From the NCBI GenBank assembly GCA_002722095.1, contig PBKG01000016.1, positions 1 through 64,000 on the forward strand: a stretch of 64,000 nucleotides of DNA, in the 5' to 3' direction. The position numbers and the translations under genes are program-made. The notes under the pieces are model-generated. The model was not told the origin of the DNA, ran no database searches, and saw only the letters and a program-made list of their open reading frames with translations. Shown in pieces: positions 7,082-16,229 of the stretch. This stretch comes from Rhodospirillaceae bacterium. Lineage in GTDB: Bacteria > Pseudomonadota > Alphaproteobacteria > UBA8366. Positions within the stretch are counted from its first letter, which is position 1. The number at the start of each line of letters is the position of its first letter.

Positions 7082-8416
7082 GTGAGTTTGGCCGAATTAA
7101 ATGCACTCGATGCCGCCAAAGCATTGGAAGAAGGCGCATTTTCAGCTTTGGAGCTTACTCAGGCCTGCCTCGATCGTATCGACGAAATTGACGGTGATAT
7201 CGAAGCCTGGACCCATATCGACCGAGACCATGCTTTGGCTCAAGCCGGGGCCGCAGACGAGGTACGCCAAGCGGGACTGCCAACAGGACCGCTGTTCGGA
7301 TTACCTGTCGCAGTAAAAGATATATTCGATACGCACGACATGCCGACCGAATGCGGCACACCACTTTATGCGGCACGAACACCAAGCTCGGATTCCACCG
7401 TCGTTGCGCTATTACGTCAGGCAGGCGCAATCATTATCGGTAAGAGCGTGACCACCGAACTAGCCATGTACGGACCCGGTAAGACGAAAAACCCTCATGA
7501 CCGGGAACGCACACCGGGTGGGTCCTCAAGCGGATCGGCCGCCGCGGTCGCCTCGGGCATGGTGCCGCTTGCGATCGGCAGCCAGACCAACGGATCGATG
7601 ATCCGGCCCGCCTCATTTTGCGGGACCGTCGGCTTCAAACCATCCCACGGACGCATATCGCGAACAGGCGCGCTATTGCTTTCGCGCGCACTCGATACGG
7701 TGGGTGTGTTCGGACGTACAATTGCCGATGTAGCGCTAATCGGCGACGCGCTCGCACATTACGATGCCCAAGACCCGGACATGCGCCCCCTCGCACCGCC
7801 GCGCCTGCTGGAAACAGCACTTAGCGAGCCTCCGGTCGAGCCGATGTTTGCCTTCGTTAAGTCACCGGTTTGGGAAAAAGCCCGGGATGACGTCCAGGCG
7901 GGTTTCAGCGAGATCGTCGACGCACTCGGGAACCAATGCGACGAGGTGACGTTGCCCGAACCGTTCGACCAAGGTGTCGATCTTCATCGCACAATTATGA
8001 TCTCGGACATTGCGCGAAATATCGGCCCACTCTACGACCGAGGAGCCGAACAATTGAGCCCGCAACTCCGCGAGATGGTCGAAGCAGGCCGTGACGTACG
8101 GGCAGTAGATTACGCCAACGCAATCGAGCTTCGCGAAACGCTGAATGCGGGCCTCGATCAGATTTTCGCCCGCTATGATGCGATCGTCACCCCGGCAGCA
8201 ACAGGCGAAGCGCCGGAAACACTCGACTATACCGGCAACCCGGTCTTCTGTTCGCTTTGGACTTATTGCGGGGTGCCGGCGATCAGCCTACCGTTGCTAA
8301 GCGGATCGAACGACATGCCGATTGGCGTTCAATTGGTCGGCCAACGGGGCCATGATGGCCGGTTGTTGCGCACGGCGCGGTGGATGGCCGATCGACTGGC
8401 CAAGGAAGAAGGATAA
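7082..8416 (+). CDS. Amidase-signature family hydrolase
   Basis: The start is GTG at 7082, supported by AGGAGGT at 7069-7075, giving 444 residues. The amidase-signature triad is visible: K79 in AVKDIF, the cis-Ser in GGSSSGSAA (residues 146-154) and the nucleophile S172 in TNGSMIRPAS. The family hydrolyses carboxamides through an acyl-enzyme in the cytoplasm. It sits 16 bp after dctM and probably belongs to that operon, hinting that the imported compound is an amide or that the product is an organic acid. No GatB or GatC partner is nearby, so a GatA role is unlikely. Confidence 0.88.
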   Translation: MSLAELNALDAAKALEEGAFSALELTQACLDRIDEIDGDIEAWTHIDRDHALAQAGAADEVRQAGLPTGPLFGLPVAVKDIFDTHDMPTECGTPLYAARTPSSDSTVVALLRQAGAIIIGKSVTTELAMYGPGKTKNPHDRERTPGGSSSGSAAAVASGMVPLAIGSQTNGSMIRPASFCGTVGFKPSHGRISRTGALLLSRALDTVGVFGRTIADVALIGDALAHYDAQDPDMRPLAPPRLLETALSEPPVEPMFAFVKSPVWEKARDDVQAGFSEIVDALGNQCDEVTLPEPFDQGVDLHRTIMISDIARNIGPLYDRGAEQLSPQLREMVEAGRDVRAVDYANAIELRETLNAGLDQIFARYDAIVTPAATGEAPETLDYTGNPVFCSLWTYCGVPAISLPLLSGSNDMPIGVQLVGQRGHDGRLLRTARWMADRLAKEEG

Positions 8417-8421
8417 AGGCG

Positions 8422-8598
8422 ATGATCGACAAAGTTATAGCCGCCATTTCGCTCGTACTCTTGATCGCCTTCTTGGGCGTCGTGGTGGCCTTTGTGCGCG
8501 AAATCGACCTTGCGATCGTCATTCTCCTTGGCATCGGCCTCGCATCATACGATTTCTGGACCAGCGTCTTTAGAAACGACGGCAATACCAACTCTTAG
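8422..8598 (+). CDS. Small two-helix membrane protein
   Basis: A 58-residue ORF beginning 5 nt after the amidase stop. Almost all of it is hydrophobic, with two likely membrane helices (residues about 5-25 and 30-47) separated by REID. I do not recognise a family. The tight spacing makes it a probable last-but-one member of the TRAP-amidase operon. Confidence 0.6.
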   Translation: MIDKVIAAISLVLLIAFLGVVVAFVREIDLAIVILLGIGLASYDFWTSVFRNDGNTNS

Positions 8599-8610
8599 AG
8601 AAATTCCGCT

Positions 8611-8970
8611 ATGCGAGGGCTTCGACGCTACAGAACCGGCTTCGAACGGATCGGCATGGTTACCTTCGTAAGCGTCGCCGTGGCAATCGCCTTACTGCAT
8701 TTGTTAGCGGAAACCGGCTATGTACCGACACCGGATCTTGACCAAACAATCACGCAAGAATGCGGCTTAGGCGGAACCGATCCTATGGTTTATCTTTGCC
8801 GCGAAGCGGCGAAGGCGGAACACCGCTGGCACCACTACACCGCGGCAACTGACACCCGGATTTATCTCATTGTAGTGTTGATCGTTTTATCAGCAGCGAT
8901 TTTGCTAGCCGGCCGCTGGAGCCTGACCTGGATTGCGGAAGGATTCCGTACTGGCGTGAAAGACGATTAG
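8611..8970 (+). CDS. Small membrane protein with a periplasmic loop
   Basis: A 119-residue protein with one hydrophobic segment near residues 15-34 and another near 82-101. The intervening loop of roughly 45 residues contains two Cys (in ECGLGG and YLCRE) that could form a disulfide outside the membrane. It follows the previous small ORF by 12 bp and overlaps the 3' end of the convergent gene by 4 nt. Function is unknown. Confidence 0.65.
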   Translation: MRGLRRYRTGFERIGMVTFVSVAVAIALLHLLAETGYVPTPDLDQTITQECGLGGTDPMVYLCREAAKAEHRWHHYTAATDTRIYLIVVLIVLSAAILLAGRWSLTWIAEGFRTGVKDD

Positions 8971-9608
8971 ATCTTCTCGTCCGGCAAACCGGTCGCCAGG
9001 CCTTTACGCGCCGGACCACCGCTAATCATGATGTTGAAGCTGATACTGAGACGATCACCTGCCGACGTATTGAGTTCGGTGCTGTGTTCCAACCAAGACG
9101 GAAACATCATCAACAGGCCTTCCGCCGGCTGCACATAGCGTTGGGCAATGTTGTGCTCTGTCGGCTGTTTGATCGCCGGGACGAAAATACCCGCCTGCGG
9201 CCTGGGATCATGGAAAATGATGTCGCCACCGTTTTCAGGAGTGCGAGCATAATAGACCCCGCTTAACACGCAATTTGGATGATTGTGGCGGGTATGGGCT
9301 TTACCGGGATCGTCGAGATTGGCCCAACTATCGGTGATGTAAAAGTGTTCGAATTCATATTGCAGGAAGTTCAGCACACCCTGTGCGGCACCGACGATGT
9401 ATTCCATCAACGGCGCGAAATCGTCCATCTCGTTGAGATCGGTATAGCTGACCCAACCACCACCATCGGTGCGGTCATAGCCATGGCCTTGGGTTTGCAA
9501 CTTCTTCACTGCAGCAAAAATGTCGTCATTCAACCTCTCGCAGTCGCCGATCTCATGGATCCAGACGCTGGTCGGGAAAATATCGATGACATCGGTGCCC
9601 GCAAACAT
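8967..9608 (-). CDS. TIGR02466-family putative 2OG-Fe(II) oxygenase
   Basis: A 213-residue protein matching the TIGR02466 type of double-stranded beta-helix oxygenase. It shows the family pattern 'SGVYYARTPENGGDIIFHDP' preceded by RHNHP, and a late 'FPSWLEHSTELN' with 'GDRLSISFN'. The His residues in HNH and LEH and the Asp of the FHDP stretch are the likely iron site; members are thought to need Fe(II) and 2-oxoglutarate, with substrates unknown. It is convergent with the preceding small membrane gene. It starts a region rich in TauD enzymes but is only distantly related to them. Confidence 0.82.
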   Translation of the reverse strand: MFAGTDVIDIFPTSVWIHEIGDCERLNDDIFAAVKKLQTQGHGYDRTDGGGWVSYTDLNEMDDFAPLMEYIVGAAQGVLNFLQYEFEHFYITDSWANLDDPGKAHTRHNHPNCVLSGVYYARTPENGGDIIFHDPRPQAGIFVPAIKQPTEHNIAQRYVQPAEGLLMMFPSWLEHSTELNTSAGDRLSISFNIMISGGPARKGLATGLPDEKI

Positions 9609-9822
9609 GGCTGTCTCGCTTTACCTCTCGAATCCCAAAATGTTGCTCGGCACGTTATCCGATTTCGCGATGAAGACCGAGAAACTTAATGCCACATAGG
9701 CATTTATCTTTACTCTCTTTGAAGATTACCACCATCGAGATGGCCTTCGCCATTGCCCAACATATCGCCTTTTTGCAACCGGCCAATTGCGCTACTCTTT
9801 CCATCGAGTGAGGAGAAATCGC

Positions 9823-10704
9823 ATGGGCCAGCAGTTCGGCATTATCCCGACCGGCAAGGCGCTCGGCGCCGACATCATTGATTTTGACATCCACAAAATG
9901 GATGAGGACGACGCGACGCGTATTCGGTCCGCTTGGCTCGAGCATCTGGTTTTACGCTTTCGAGGACTGGACTTCGGTGATGCGGAACAGGTGCGCTTCA
10001 CCAAGTTCTTGGGAGATCCCGAGCTATCCCCCCGCGCACTTTGCACCGGCGAGGAACTGGTCGAAAATCACCCAGAAATCGGTGTTATCAGCAATGTGCT
10101 CGACGAAAAGACCGGCGAGCCCATCGGCACCCTCGGTGACGGCGAATGCATGTGGCACACGGACATGTCCTATATCGAAAAACCCCCCACCGCGAGCATG
10201 CTGCATGCGCTGGAACTACCTCCAGCAGGCACCGGAGGTGATACGGAATTTCTCTGCATGTACACGGCGCTGGAGACGCTCGATCCGGCCATCGTCGAGC
10301 GTATCGAAGGCAAACTACTGCGCCACGAAAACGTGACGCTCTCCAGCGGCGGCGTACGCAAGGGTATGGAAGACAAAATTCCCACCTCCGGCGATGTCCG
10401 CGACTGGCAAGGGCCATCGCATCCGATCATTCGTGTGCATCCGGAAACAGGCCGTAGATGCCTGTTCCTCGGACGCCGTATCCACGCCTATATCGAAAGT
10501 ATGGAAGTGGAGGAAAGCGAGGAAATCCTCGATGCCATCTGGGCGCATATCATGCAGCCCGAATTTTGCTGGCAGCAGGTTTGGAAACTCGGCGACATGG
10601 TGCTCTGGGACAATCGCTGCGTCATGCATCGGCGCGATGCCTTCGACCCCGCCACACGACGGATCATGCACCGCACCCAACTCAAAGGCGACTTGGTCAC
10701 TTAA
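9823..10704 (+). CDS. TauD/TfdA-family dioxygenase (paralogue 2)
   Basis: The start at 9823 is chosen because GAGGAG lies about 8 nt upstream; an in-frame extension to 9787 lacks such a site. The product has 293 residues. Iron ligands are in WHTDMSY (H-x-D) and in WDNRCVMH, with the cofactor-binding Arg in RRIMHRTQ. The 'HPIIRVHPETGRRCLFLG' stretch is typical of the TfdA side of the family. It is followed 89 bp later by an argininosuccinate-lyase-like gene on the same strand. The substrate is unknown. Confidence 0.9.
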   Translation: MGQQFGIIPTGKALGADIIDFDIHKMDEDDATRIRSAWLEHLVLRFRGLDFGDAEQVRFTKFLGDPELSPRALCTGEELVENHPEIGVISNVLDEKTGEPIGTLGDGECMWHTDMSYIEKPPTASMLHALELPPAGTGGDTEFLCMYTALETLDPAIVERIEGKLLRHENVTLSSGGVRKGMEDKIPTSGDVRDWQGPSHPIIRVHPETGRRCLFLGRRIHAYIESMEVEESEEILDAIWAHIMQPEFCWQQVWKLGDMVLWDNRCVMHRRDAFDPATRRIMHRTQLKGDLVT

Positions 10705-10793
10705 CCAGTCCCGTTGATGCCGCCCCGTTGCCGTAAGACGGCCTTCCGCCTACAACCGAACCTAACGAAACCCACTCTCCGGGAGGATCTGCC

Positions 10794-12281
10794 ATGAGCT
10801 TCTTATGGAAGAAGCGTCTGGGCGACAGCGCCAGCGACCTATTGAAACACTATTACGCGGATATTCTCCGCCGCCCGGAGATGCTGGAAGCACTCCACGC
10901 CTACGACAAGGCGCAGTTGATCATGGTCGCGGAATCGGGCCGCGCACCCAAAACCGCGATCAAAAAGTTAACCAAGGCCATCGCCGGCATGGAACGAAAA
11001 GGCGTCGTCGCAGAGCGTGAGGCGCTATGGAACGTAATTCACGGCGGCGAAGATTATCTTCGCCAGAAATGCGGCGAGGATGCGGCTGGCTGGATTCACC
11101 TCGGCCGTTCGAGCCCGACCATTCGCGTCGTTGCAACCCGCATCGCTTTTCGCCAAAAACTGCTGGAAATCATGGATTCCAACCTAGCGCTTCGGCGCGC
11201 GATGATCCGCCTCGCAGGCAAACACCTGAAAACGCTGATGCCTGGCTATTCCTATATCCAGCATATCGAACCCGGTACGTTCGGGTTTTACATCATGTCG
11301 TTTGTCGAACCGTTGGCACGGGATTTCGGCCGTCTGAAGAACGCTTACGAAAACGCCAACATTAGTTCGGTCTGTACCGGCGGTGGATACGGCGTCGAAT
11401 TCGATCTGGACATCGAGCGCCTCGACGACCTGCTCGGCTTCGAGACGGAAATGTGGAACTCCCGCGATTCGATCCGAAATTACGATTATGCGGTCGACGC
11501 CTACATGGCGCTCGCCCTGATGCACAACACGCTTGGACGGCTCGCACTCGACTTCTTGATCTGGCACAGCCAGGAATTCAATTTCATTCGCTTACCCGGC
11601 CGACATTCGATCACCTCGTCCATCGCACCGCAAATGCGCATCCCCTATGTGCTCGAATTTGTGAACGGCACCAGTGGGTTGATTACGGGCCGGTTGATGG
11701 AAATGCTCTCAGTCCTCAAAACCGCCTCCGATCAGCTCGAGGCCGCTACCATGCTTCCGGCGGAGTTCTGGACCTGCTGTGACGAGTCAGGAGCGGCCAT
11801 CGAAGCATTGGTGGACTGCCTCGACGAAATCGAGGTCAACAAGAAGCGAATGGCGGAGAAAGCCCAGGCCCATTGGGTCCAAGCGACCACGCTGATCGCC
11901 TACCTGGTCAATGAAAAGGGGATGTCCTTCCGCGTCGCCCATCAAATCCTCTCGGTCATCGCCCAAGAGGTCGTCGACAAAGGCCTGCCCCCCGCCGACA
12001 TCACCGTCGACATGGTCGAGGATGCTGCGATTGAGCATACGGGCAAGAAGATCGGCCTCACCGAAGACGCACTCAAACACACCCTCGACGCGTGGACCGG
12101 CGTGGAAGGTCGCCGCTACCGAGGCGGCACCGCCCCGGATCGTGTTCGCGACCATATCAAGGCGGCGAAGGCCGCGTGCACAGGGGATACGAAGACGTTG
12201 AAGGCGCTAGCGCGCGGCGTAGAGCGGGCGGAAAAGAAGCGGGATACGGCGTTCGATAAGTTGAAAGCGGCGATGCGTTAG
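10794..12281 (+). CDS. Argininosuccinate-lyase-like protein with altered active-site loop
   Basis: A 495-residue, mostly helical protein of the aspartase/fumarase superfamily. '[14 protein letters not shown]' aligns with the GKLHTGRSRNDQ region of ArgH, and '[16 protein letters not shown]' with PGYTHLQRAQPVTFG. The catalytic loop normally reads GSSxMPxKxN; here it is [16 protein letters not shown], which keeps the Ser pair but loses the Lys and Asn. It therefore probably acts on a different substrate or by a modified elimination, and should not be annotated as ArgH. The C terminus after about 450 is Lys-rich. A good GGGAGGA site precedes the ATG. Its 3' end overlaps the convergent GMC gene by 4 nt. 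Confidence 0.8.
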   Translation: MSFLWKKRLGDSASDLLKHYYADILRRPEMLEALHAYDKAQLIMVAESGRAPKTAIKKLTKAIAGMERKGVVAEREALWNVIHGGEDYLRQKCGEDAAGWIHLGRSSPTIRVVATRIAFRQKLLEIMDSNLALRRAMIRLAGKHLKTLMPGYSYIQHIEPGTFGFYIMSFVEPLARDFGRLKNAYENANISSVCTGGGYGVEFDLDIERLDDLLGFETEMWNSRDSIRNYDYAVDAYMALALMHNTLGRLALDFLIWHSQEFNFIRLPGRHSITSSIAPQMRIPYVLEFVNGTSGLITGRLMEMLSVLKTASDQLEAATMLPAEFWTCCDESGAAIEALVDCLDEIEVNKKRMAEKAQAHWVQATTLIAYLVNEKGMSFRVAHQILSVIAQEVVDKGLPPADITVDMVEDAAIEHTGKKIGLTEDALKHTLDAWTGVEGRRYRGGTAPDRVRDHIKAAKAACTGDTKTLKALARGVERAEKKRDTAFDKLKAAMR

Positions 12282-13870
12282 GCGTTCGCCAAAATCATAT
12301 CCGCCGCCTTTTCGGCGATCATGATCGTCGGTGCGTTCGTGTTGCCGCTGCAGAGCCGCGGCATTACTGAGGCATCCACCACGCGAAGGCTTTCCAGACC
12401 GCGCACCTTCAATTCCGGATCGACCACGGCCATATCGTCCGTCCCCATCTTGCAGGTCCCGACCGGGTGATAGAGGGTCGCGCCGGTATTCCGGGCGTGG
12501 TCCAGCAAATCTTCGTCGCTTTCGGCTTTTTCGCCGGGCGCCAACTCGTGAACCACATGGGGTTTCAAGACATCGGTCTCGGTCATGGCGCGGGCGAAAC
12601 GCATTCCCGCCACCAAGACTTCCTGATCCATCGGGTCCGACAAAAAGTTTGGCAGAATTTCCGGCTTGTCCGAGATGTCCGGTGAGACAGCGTGGATATG
12701 GCCCCGGCTTTCGGGACGAAGCTGGCACGGTCCGATGGTCAAACCGGGAAACGGATCGAAGATGCGCTTGTGGGGATCGCGAAAGGTAGCGTGCGCCATA
12801 TGGAACTGAATATCCGCGTCATCGAGTTCGGGCCGGCTTTTGACGAACCCGCCGATAATACCTGCGGCCTGCGCCAATGCCCCTTTTCGCAGGAACCCGT
12901 ATTTCAGCACTTCGCCAACGAGCCGTACACCTCGGGTCAGCTGATTAATCGACCGAACACCGTCAGCCAGCCGCCAGGAGAGCCGCGCGATATAGTGATC
13001 CTGCAAATTTTCGCCGACACCCGGCAGATCGCGCCCAACCTCGATACCAAGGTTCTGTAAGCGTTCCCCCTGGCCAACGCCGGACAGTTCGAGCAATTGC
13101 GGCGATTGCACCGCACCGGCGGCGAGGATCACTTCACGGCGGGCCGTGACCGTATGCTCTTGGCCCGATTTTTCGAAAACGACACCGCTCGCCTTGCCGT
13201 CTTCGAGCAGAATCTTTTTCGCAAAAGCGCGCTTTTCGACCGCAAGATTGGGCCGTTTCAACGCAGGTTCGAGATAGGCATGCTTGGCACTGAAACGGCG
13301 GCCGTTCTTCTGCGTGAGTTGGTAATAGAAAAACCCCGCCTGCTGGTCCGAATTGTAGTCGTGCTCCACCGGATAACCCATGGACCCACCAGCCTCGATC
13401 ACCTTGTCCAGGATATCGTAACGGCTGCGGGTCTCCGCGACGTTGAGCGGGCCACCCTCGCCATGGAAATCGTCGCCACCGGCCTCACGGTTTTCCGAGC
13501 GCTTGAAATAAGGCAACACGTCCGAATAGGACCAGCCGGTACAGCCCGATTGAGCCCACACATCGTAATCCCTGGGCTGGCCACGCACGTAGAGCATGCC
13601 GTTAATCGAACTCGAACCGCCGATCACCTTGCCGCGCGGGATCGGAATCTTACGGTTGCCGGTGCCTTCCTGCGGCGTGGTCTCGAACAGCCAGTTCACC
13701 GACGGGTTGGACATTGTCTTGATGAAACCGACAGGTACGTGAATCCAGGGATTAAGATCGGACCCGCCCGCCTCCAAAAGGCAGACCGTATGGCGGCCGT
13801 CGGCGGTCAGCCGATTGGCAAGCGTACAGCCGGCGGAGCCTCCGCCCACGATGACGAAATCGAATTCCAT
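12278..13870 (-). CDS. GMC-family FAD oxidoreductase (choline-dehydrogenase-like)
   Basis: A 530-residue GMC flavoprotein. The ADP-binding GGGSAG is at residues 9-14, followed by the GMC signature '[14 protein letters not shown]'. The C terminus shows '[10 protein letters not shown]' and '[16 protein letters not shown]', which carry the catalytic His and Asn. The family oxidises primary or secondary alcohols to aldehydes or ketones, often choline, glycol or alkanol substrates. The region upstream on the other strand starts a TauD gene, so the two are divergently transcribed with only 84 bp between them. BetA itself is possible, but no betaine aldehyde dehydrogenase adjoins it. Confidence 0.9.
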   Translation of the reverse strand: MEFDFVIVGGGSAGCTLANRLTADGRHTVCLLEAGGSDLNPWIHVPVGFIKTMSNPSVNWLFETTPQEGTGNRKIPIPRGKVIGGSSSINGMLYVRGQPRDYDVWAQSGCTGWSYSDVLPYFKRSENREAGGDDFHGEGGPLNVAETRSRYDILDKVIEAGGSMGYPVEHDYNSDQQAGFFYYQLTQKNGRRFSAKHAYLEPALKRPNLAVEKRAFAKKILLEDGKASGVVFEKSGQEHTVTARREVILAAGAVQSPQLLELSGVGQGERLQNLGIEVGRDLPGVGENLQDHYIARLSWRLADGVRSINQLTRGVRLVGEVLKYGFLRKGALAQAAGIIGGFVKSRPELDDADIQFHMAHATFRDPHKRIFDPFPGLTIGPCQLRPESRGHIHAVSPDISDKPEILPNFLSDPMDQEVLVAGMRFARAMTETDVLKPHVVHELAPGEKAESDEDLLDHARNTGATLYHPVGTCKMGTDDMAVVDPELKVRGLESLRVVDASVMPRLCSGNTNAPTIMIAEKAADMILANA

Positions 13871-13954
13871 GCGTTCTCCCCCGGCCTATTATTCGGCTTG
13901 CCTTTACGTGATAGCAATCTATCGTCTATATCGCCACCGAGGGAGGTAGCACCC

Positions 13955-14794
13955 ATGGAAGTTGTCCAGCTGGAAAATTTCGGCGCCGAAGTACGCGGCA
14001 TCGACATGTCCGGCGACTTGGATTCGGAGACCGTCGCCAAACTCCACCGGATATGGGCGGAAAACGGCGTCATCCTGTTTCGCGATCAGGCGCTGGAAGA
14101 GGCGGACGTGGTGGCGTTCAGCCGGCTTTTCGGGGAATTGGAAATCCATGTGCGCGAGGAATATCTGTCGAAAGATCATCCGGAATTACTCATCATCTCC
14201 AACGTCAAAGAAAACGGTGAGCCAATCGGTATTCTCTCCGACCACGAAGTCGGCTGGCATCACGATCAGATATATCTACCTCGCCCGGCGGTAGGCTCCC
14301 TGCTCTACAGTGTCAAAATCCCACCAAGCGGCGGCAACACGGAGTTCTGCGATCTTGCCGGCGCCTATGACGCTCTTTCCGACGAGAAGAAGCGCGAGCT
14401 CGATGGGGTGCGCGCGGTCCACTCCTACGAATATTTCAATCGCAAATGGAGCGAGCCGACCAACGAAAAGCAGAAAAATCGAACACCCGACGTTACCCAC
14501 CCGCTGGTGCGCACCCACCCGACAACGGGCCGAAAGGCAATCTATGCGGATCCCGGAATGACCGCCGGCATAGATGGGATGGGAGAGGACGAGGGGCATG
14601 CCTACCTGGACCAGCTCTACGCGCACTGCCTGAATCCGCAATTTATCTACGATCATGAATGGCGCCTGGGCGATGCGTTGATGTGGGACAATGCCTCCAC
14701 CATGCATCGGCGCGGCGCATTCGATCCGGCCGCCGAACGGATCATGAAAAGAACCACTATCCTGCCGGCCGCAGACCAGGCGATTCCCGTCTAA
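13955..14794 (+). CDS. TauD/TfdA-family dioxygenase (paralogue 3)
   Basis: A long open frame extends upstream to 13097, but that part is antisense to the GMC gene. The true start is ATG 13955 with GGGAGG at 13941-13946, giving 279 residues. Iron ligands are H102-H-D104 and the His of WDNASTMH; Arg residues in ERIMKRTT would bind 2-oxoglutarate. The usual WDNR is WDNA here. A cupin gene follows after 93 bp. The substrate is unknown. Confidence 0.9.
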   Translation: MEVVQLENFGAEVRGIDMSGDLDSETVAKLHRIWAENGVILFRDQALEEADVVAFSRLFGELEIHVREEYLSKDHPELLIISNVKENGEPIGILSDHEVGWHHDQIYLPRPAVGSLLYSVKIPPSGGNTEFCDLAGAYDALSDEKKRELDGVRAVHSYEYFNRKWSEPTNEKQKNRTPDVTHPLVRTHPTTGRKAIYADPGMTAGIDGMGEDEGHAYLDQLYAHCLNPQFIYDHEWRLGDALMWDNASTMHRRGAFDPAAERIMKRTTILPAADQAIPV

Positions 14795-14887
14795 ACCGCG
14801 AAATACCCCTATAATCGCGCGACCGAACGGCGTAAATTTACACTCAGGTGCAGCAGACCTTTATCGAGGCGAAAAGGAGAAACGCAG

Positions 14888-15292
14888 ATGCCCTACTACT
14901 ACCCGAAAGAGATGGAGACCCATCAGGGCAAGGCCAATCCGCATCAAAGCATTCAGCAGGTGGCGGGCGAATTTATGAAGGCCGGCGTGGTGACCAAACC
15001 CGAAGGGTCCGGCCCGCCGCTGCATTCGCACCCGAATGAAGAGCAATTCACCTATATCTTGTCAGGTGAGCTGCATTACATCCTCGATGACGACGAGCGC
15101 ATCGTCAAAGCCGGCGACATGATCCATATCCCGCGTAACACCAAGCATCGGAGCCGTGCCATCAACGGTCCTGCGACCTTCTTCACGGTCAAAAGTCCGC
15201 CGGGCGATACCGGCCATCTCGATGAAGATTACAACAAGGCCGAAGACGCGGAAGAACGCGAGAAGACGTTTCCGGGGACGACAGACAGTTAA
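14888..15292 (+). CDS. Single-domain cupin protein
   Basis: A 134-residue small beta-barrel with the cupin motif: H46-S-H48 and E52 in motif 1, then H87 in 'HIPRNTKH'. These would bind one metal ion. The start has AGGAG about 7 nt upstream. Stand-alone cupins of this size are metal-dependent enzymes or sugar and ligand sensors. Its location between two TauD genes suggests a role in the same catabolic block, though no specific reaction can be named. Confidence 0.8.
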   Translation: MPYYYPKEMETHQGKANPHQSIQQVAGEFMKAGVVTKPEGSGPPLHSHPNEEQFTYILSGELHYILDDDERIVKAGDMIHIPRNTKHRSRAINGPATFFTVKSPPGDTGHLDEDYNKAEDAEEREKTFPGTTDS

Positions 15293-15316
15293 ACGGGATT
15301 CGGTGCGCCGCCGCAC

Positions 15317-16201
15317 TTATTCTGCTGCTGCGGCCGCCTCTTCCTTCGACATCGCGGGCCCGTAAGGCGGTTCGCCCTTCAGGATTATGCGCTGCAACAG
15401 CCGTTCCTGACTCAAATCGTAATCGAAGAAAGCCTGGTGCAGGGCCGAGCGGTTATCCCAAATCAGAAGATCGTTCTTGCGCCACTTATGGCGATAAAGA
15501 AACTCCGGCGTCTCGATCTTATCGAGTAACTCCTGAATGAAATCCCGGGTCTCTTCCGGAGTCATATCATCGATATGGTCGATCTTGATCGCGTGGAAAT
15601 AGATCGCCTTGGTGCCGGCTTCCGGGTGCTCACGCACCAACGGATGCGAACGCGCTTGGCGAGCGAGTTCCTCCTTCGAAAGAATGAAGTTCTTGGTCGA
15701 TTCCGCGAGCCGAGCCCGGCCCGAAGTCACCAGATTATGCATCACCATGGTGTCGAGCTGATTTTTGAGATTCTCGGGCAGCGATTCGTACCCATCACGG
15801 GTATTGAGAATCCCCGTGTCGCCCCCTTCATCGGGCACGGTGACACCGTAAAGTGCGGTGTAATTCGGCGGGTATTTCCTATGGGTCTGATCCGAGTGCC
15901 AAATCCGGCCGTGCATCACCCGTTTGCCCTGCTTGTCGCGATGCTGATTGGAGACATTGGTGACCATCGACGTGCCCTCGATGGCATATTCGGCCGCATA
16001 TTGGCCTCTCATCGGCTCGCCGAATATCTCCACAGCTTTTGCATATTCGGGCGGCGTCAGCTCCTGGTCACGAAAGACAAGCGCAATATGCCGCGTCAGC
16101 GCATCACGCAGCTTGGCGACGGTTTCCGCATCCGGCCGTTGCTTGAGGTCTAGGCCGGTAACTTCCGCGCCGGTATTTTTGCCGAGCGGTGTAATTTGCA
16201 T
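15317..16201 (-). CDS. TauD/TfdA-family dioxygenase (paralogue 4)
   Basis: I start this gene at ATG 16199-16201 because AGGGAGG precedes it closely; an upstream frame to 16243 overlaps the neighbouring oxidase. The 294-residue product has H-x-D in IWHSDQTH and the distal His in WDNRSALH, followed by QERLLQR with the cofactor Arg. An Ala-Glu-rich tail ends the protein. It lies just downstream of a DAO-type oxidase on the same strand (28 bp), a pairing common in amine or sarcosine-like catabolism. The substrate is not readable. Confidence 0.9.
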   Translation of the reverse strand: MQITPLGKNTGAEVTGLDLKQRPDAETVAKLRDALTRHIALVFRDQELTPPEYAKAVEIFGEPMRGQYAAEYAIEGTSMVTNVSNQHRDKQGKRVMHGRIWHSDQTHRKYPPNYTALYGVTVPDEGGDTGILNTRDGYESLPENLKNQLDTMVMHNLVTSGRARLAESTKNFILSKEELARQARSHPLVREHPEAGTKAIYFHAIKIDHIDDMTPEETRDFIQELLDKIETPEFLYRHKWRKNDLLIWDNRSALHQAFFDYDLSQERLLQRIILKGEPPYGPAMSKEEAAAAAE

Positions 16202-16229
16202 AATCGCCTCCCTTAAGCTCCCATCGAAC

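Noticed and set aside
7082..8416. GatA of an Asp/Glu-tRNA amidotransferase
   Set aside because: No gatB or gatC is adjacent, and the context is a transporter operon.
10730..10742. Terminator after the TauD gene at 10704
   Set aside because: The stem is only 5 bp (GCCGT/ACGGC) and no U-run follows.
10794..12281. Annotation as true argininosuccinate lyase
   Set aside because: The GSSxMPxKxN loop is lost, and no other arginine biosynthesis gene is nearby.
13097..13954. Long N-terminal extension of the TauD gene (565-residue ORF)
   Set aside because: It is antisense to the GMC gene, and GGGAGG at 13941 points to the ATG at 13955. The rest is a shadow frame.
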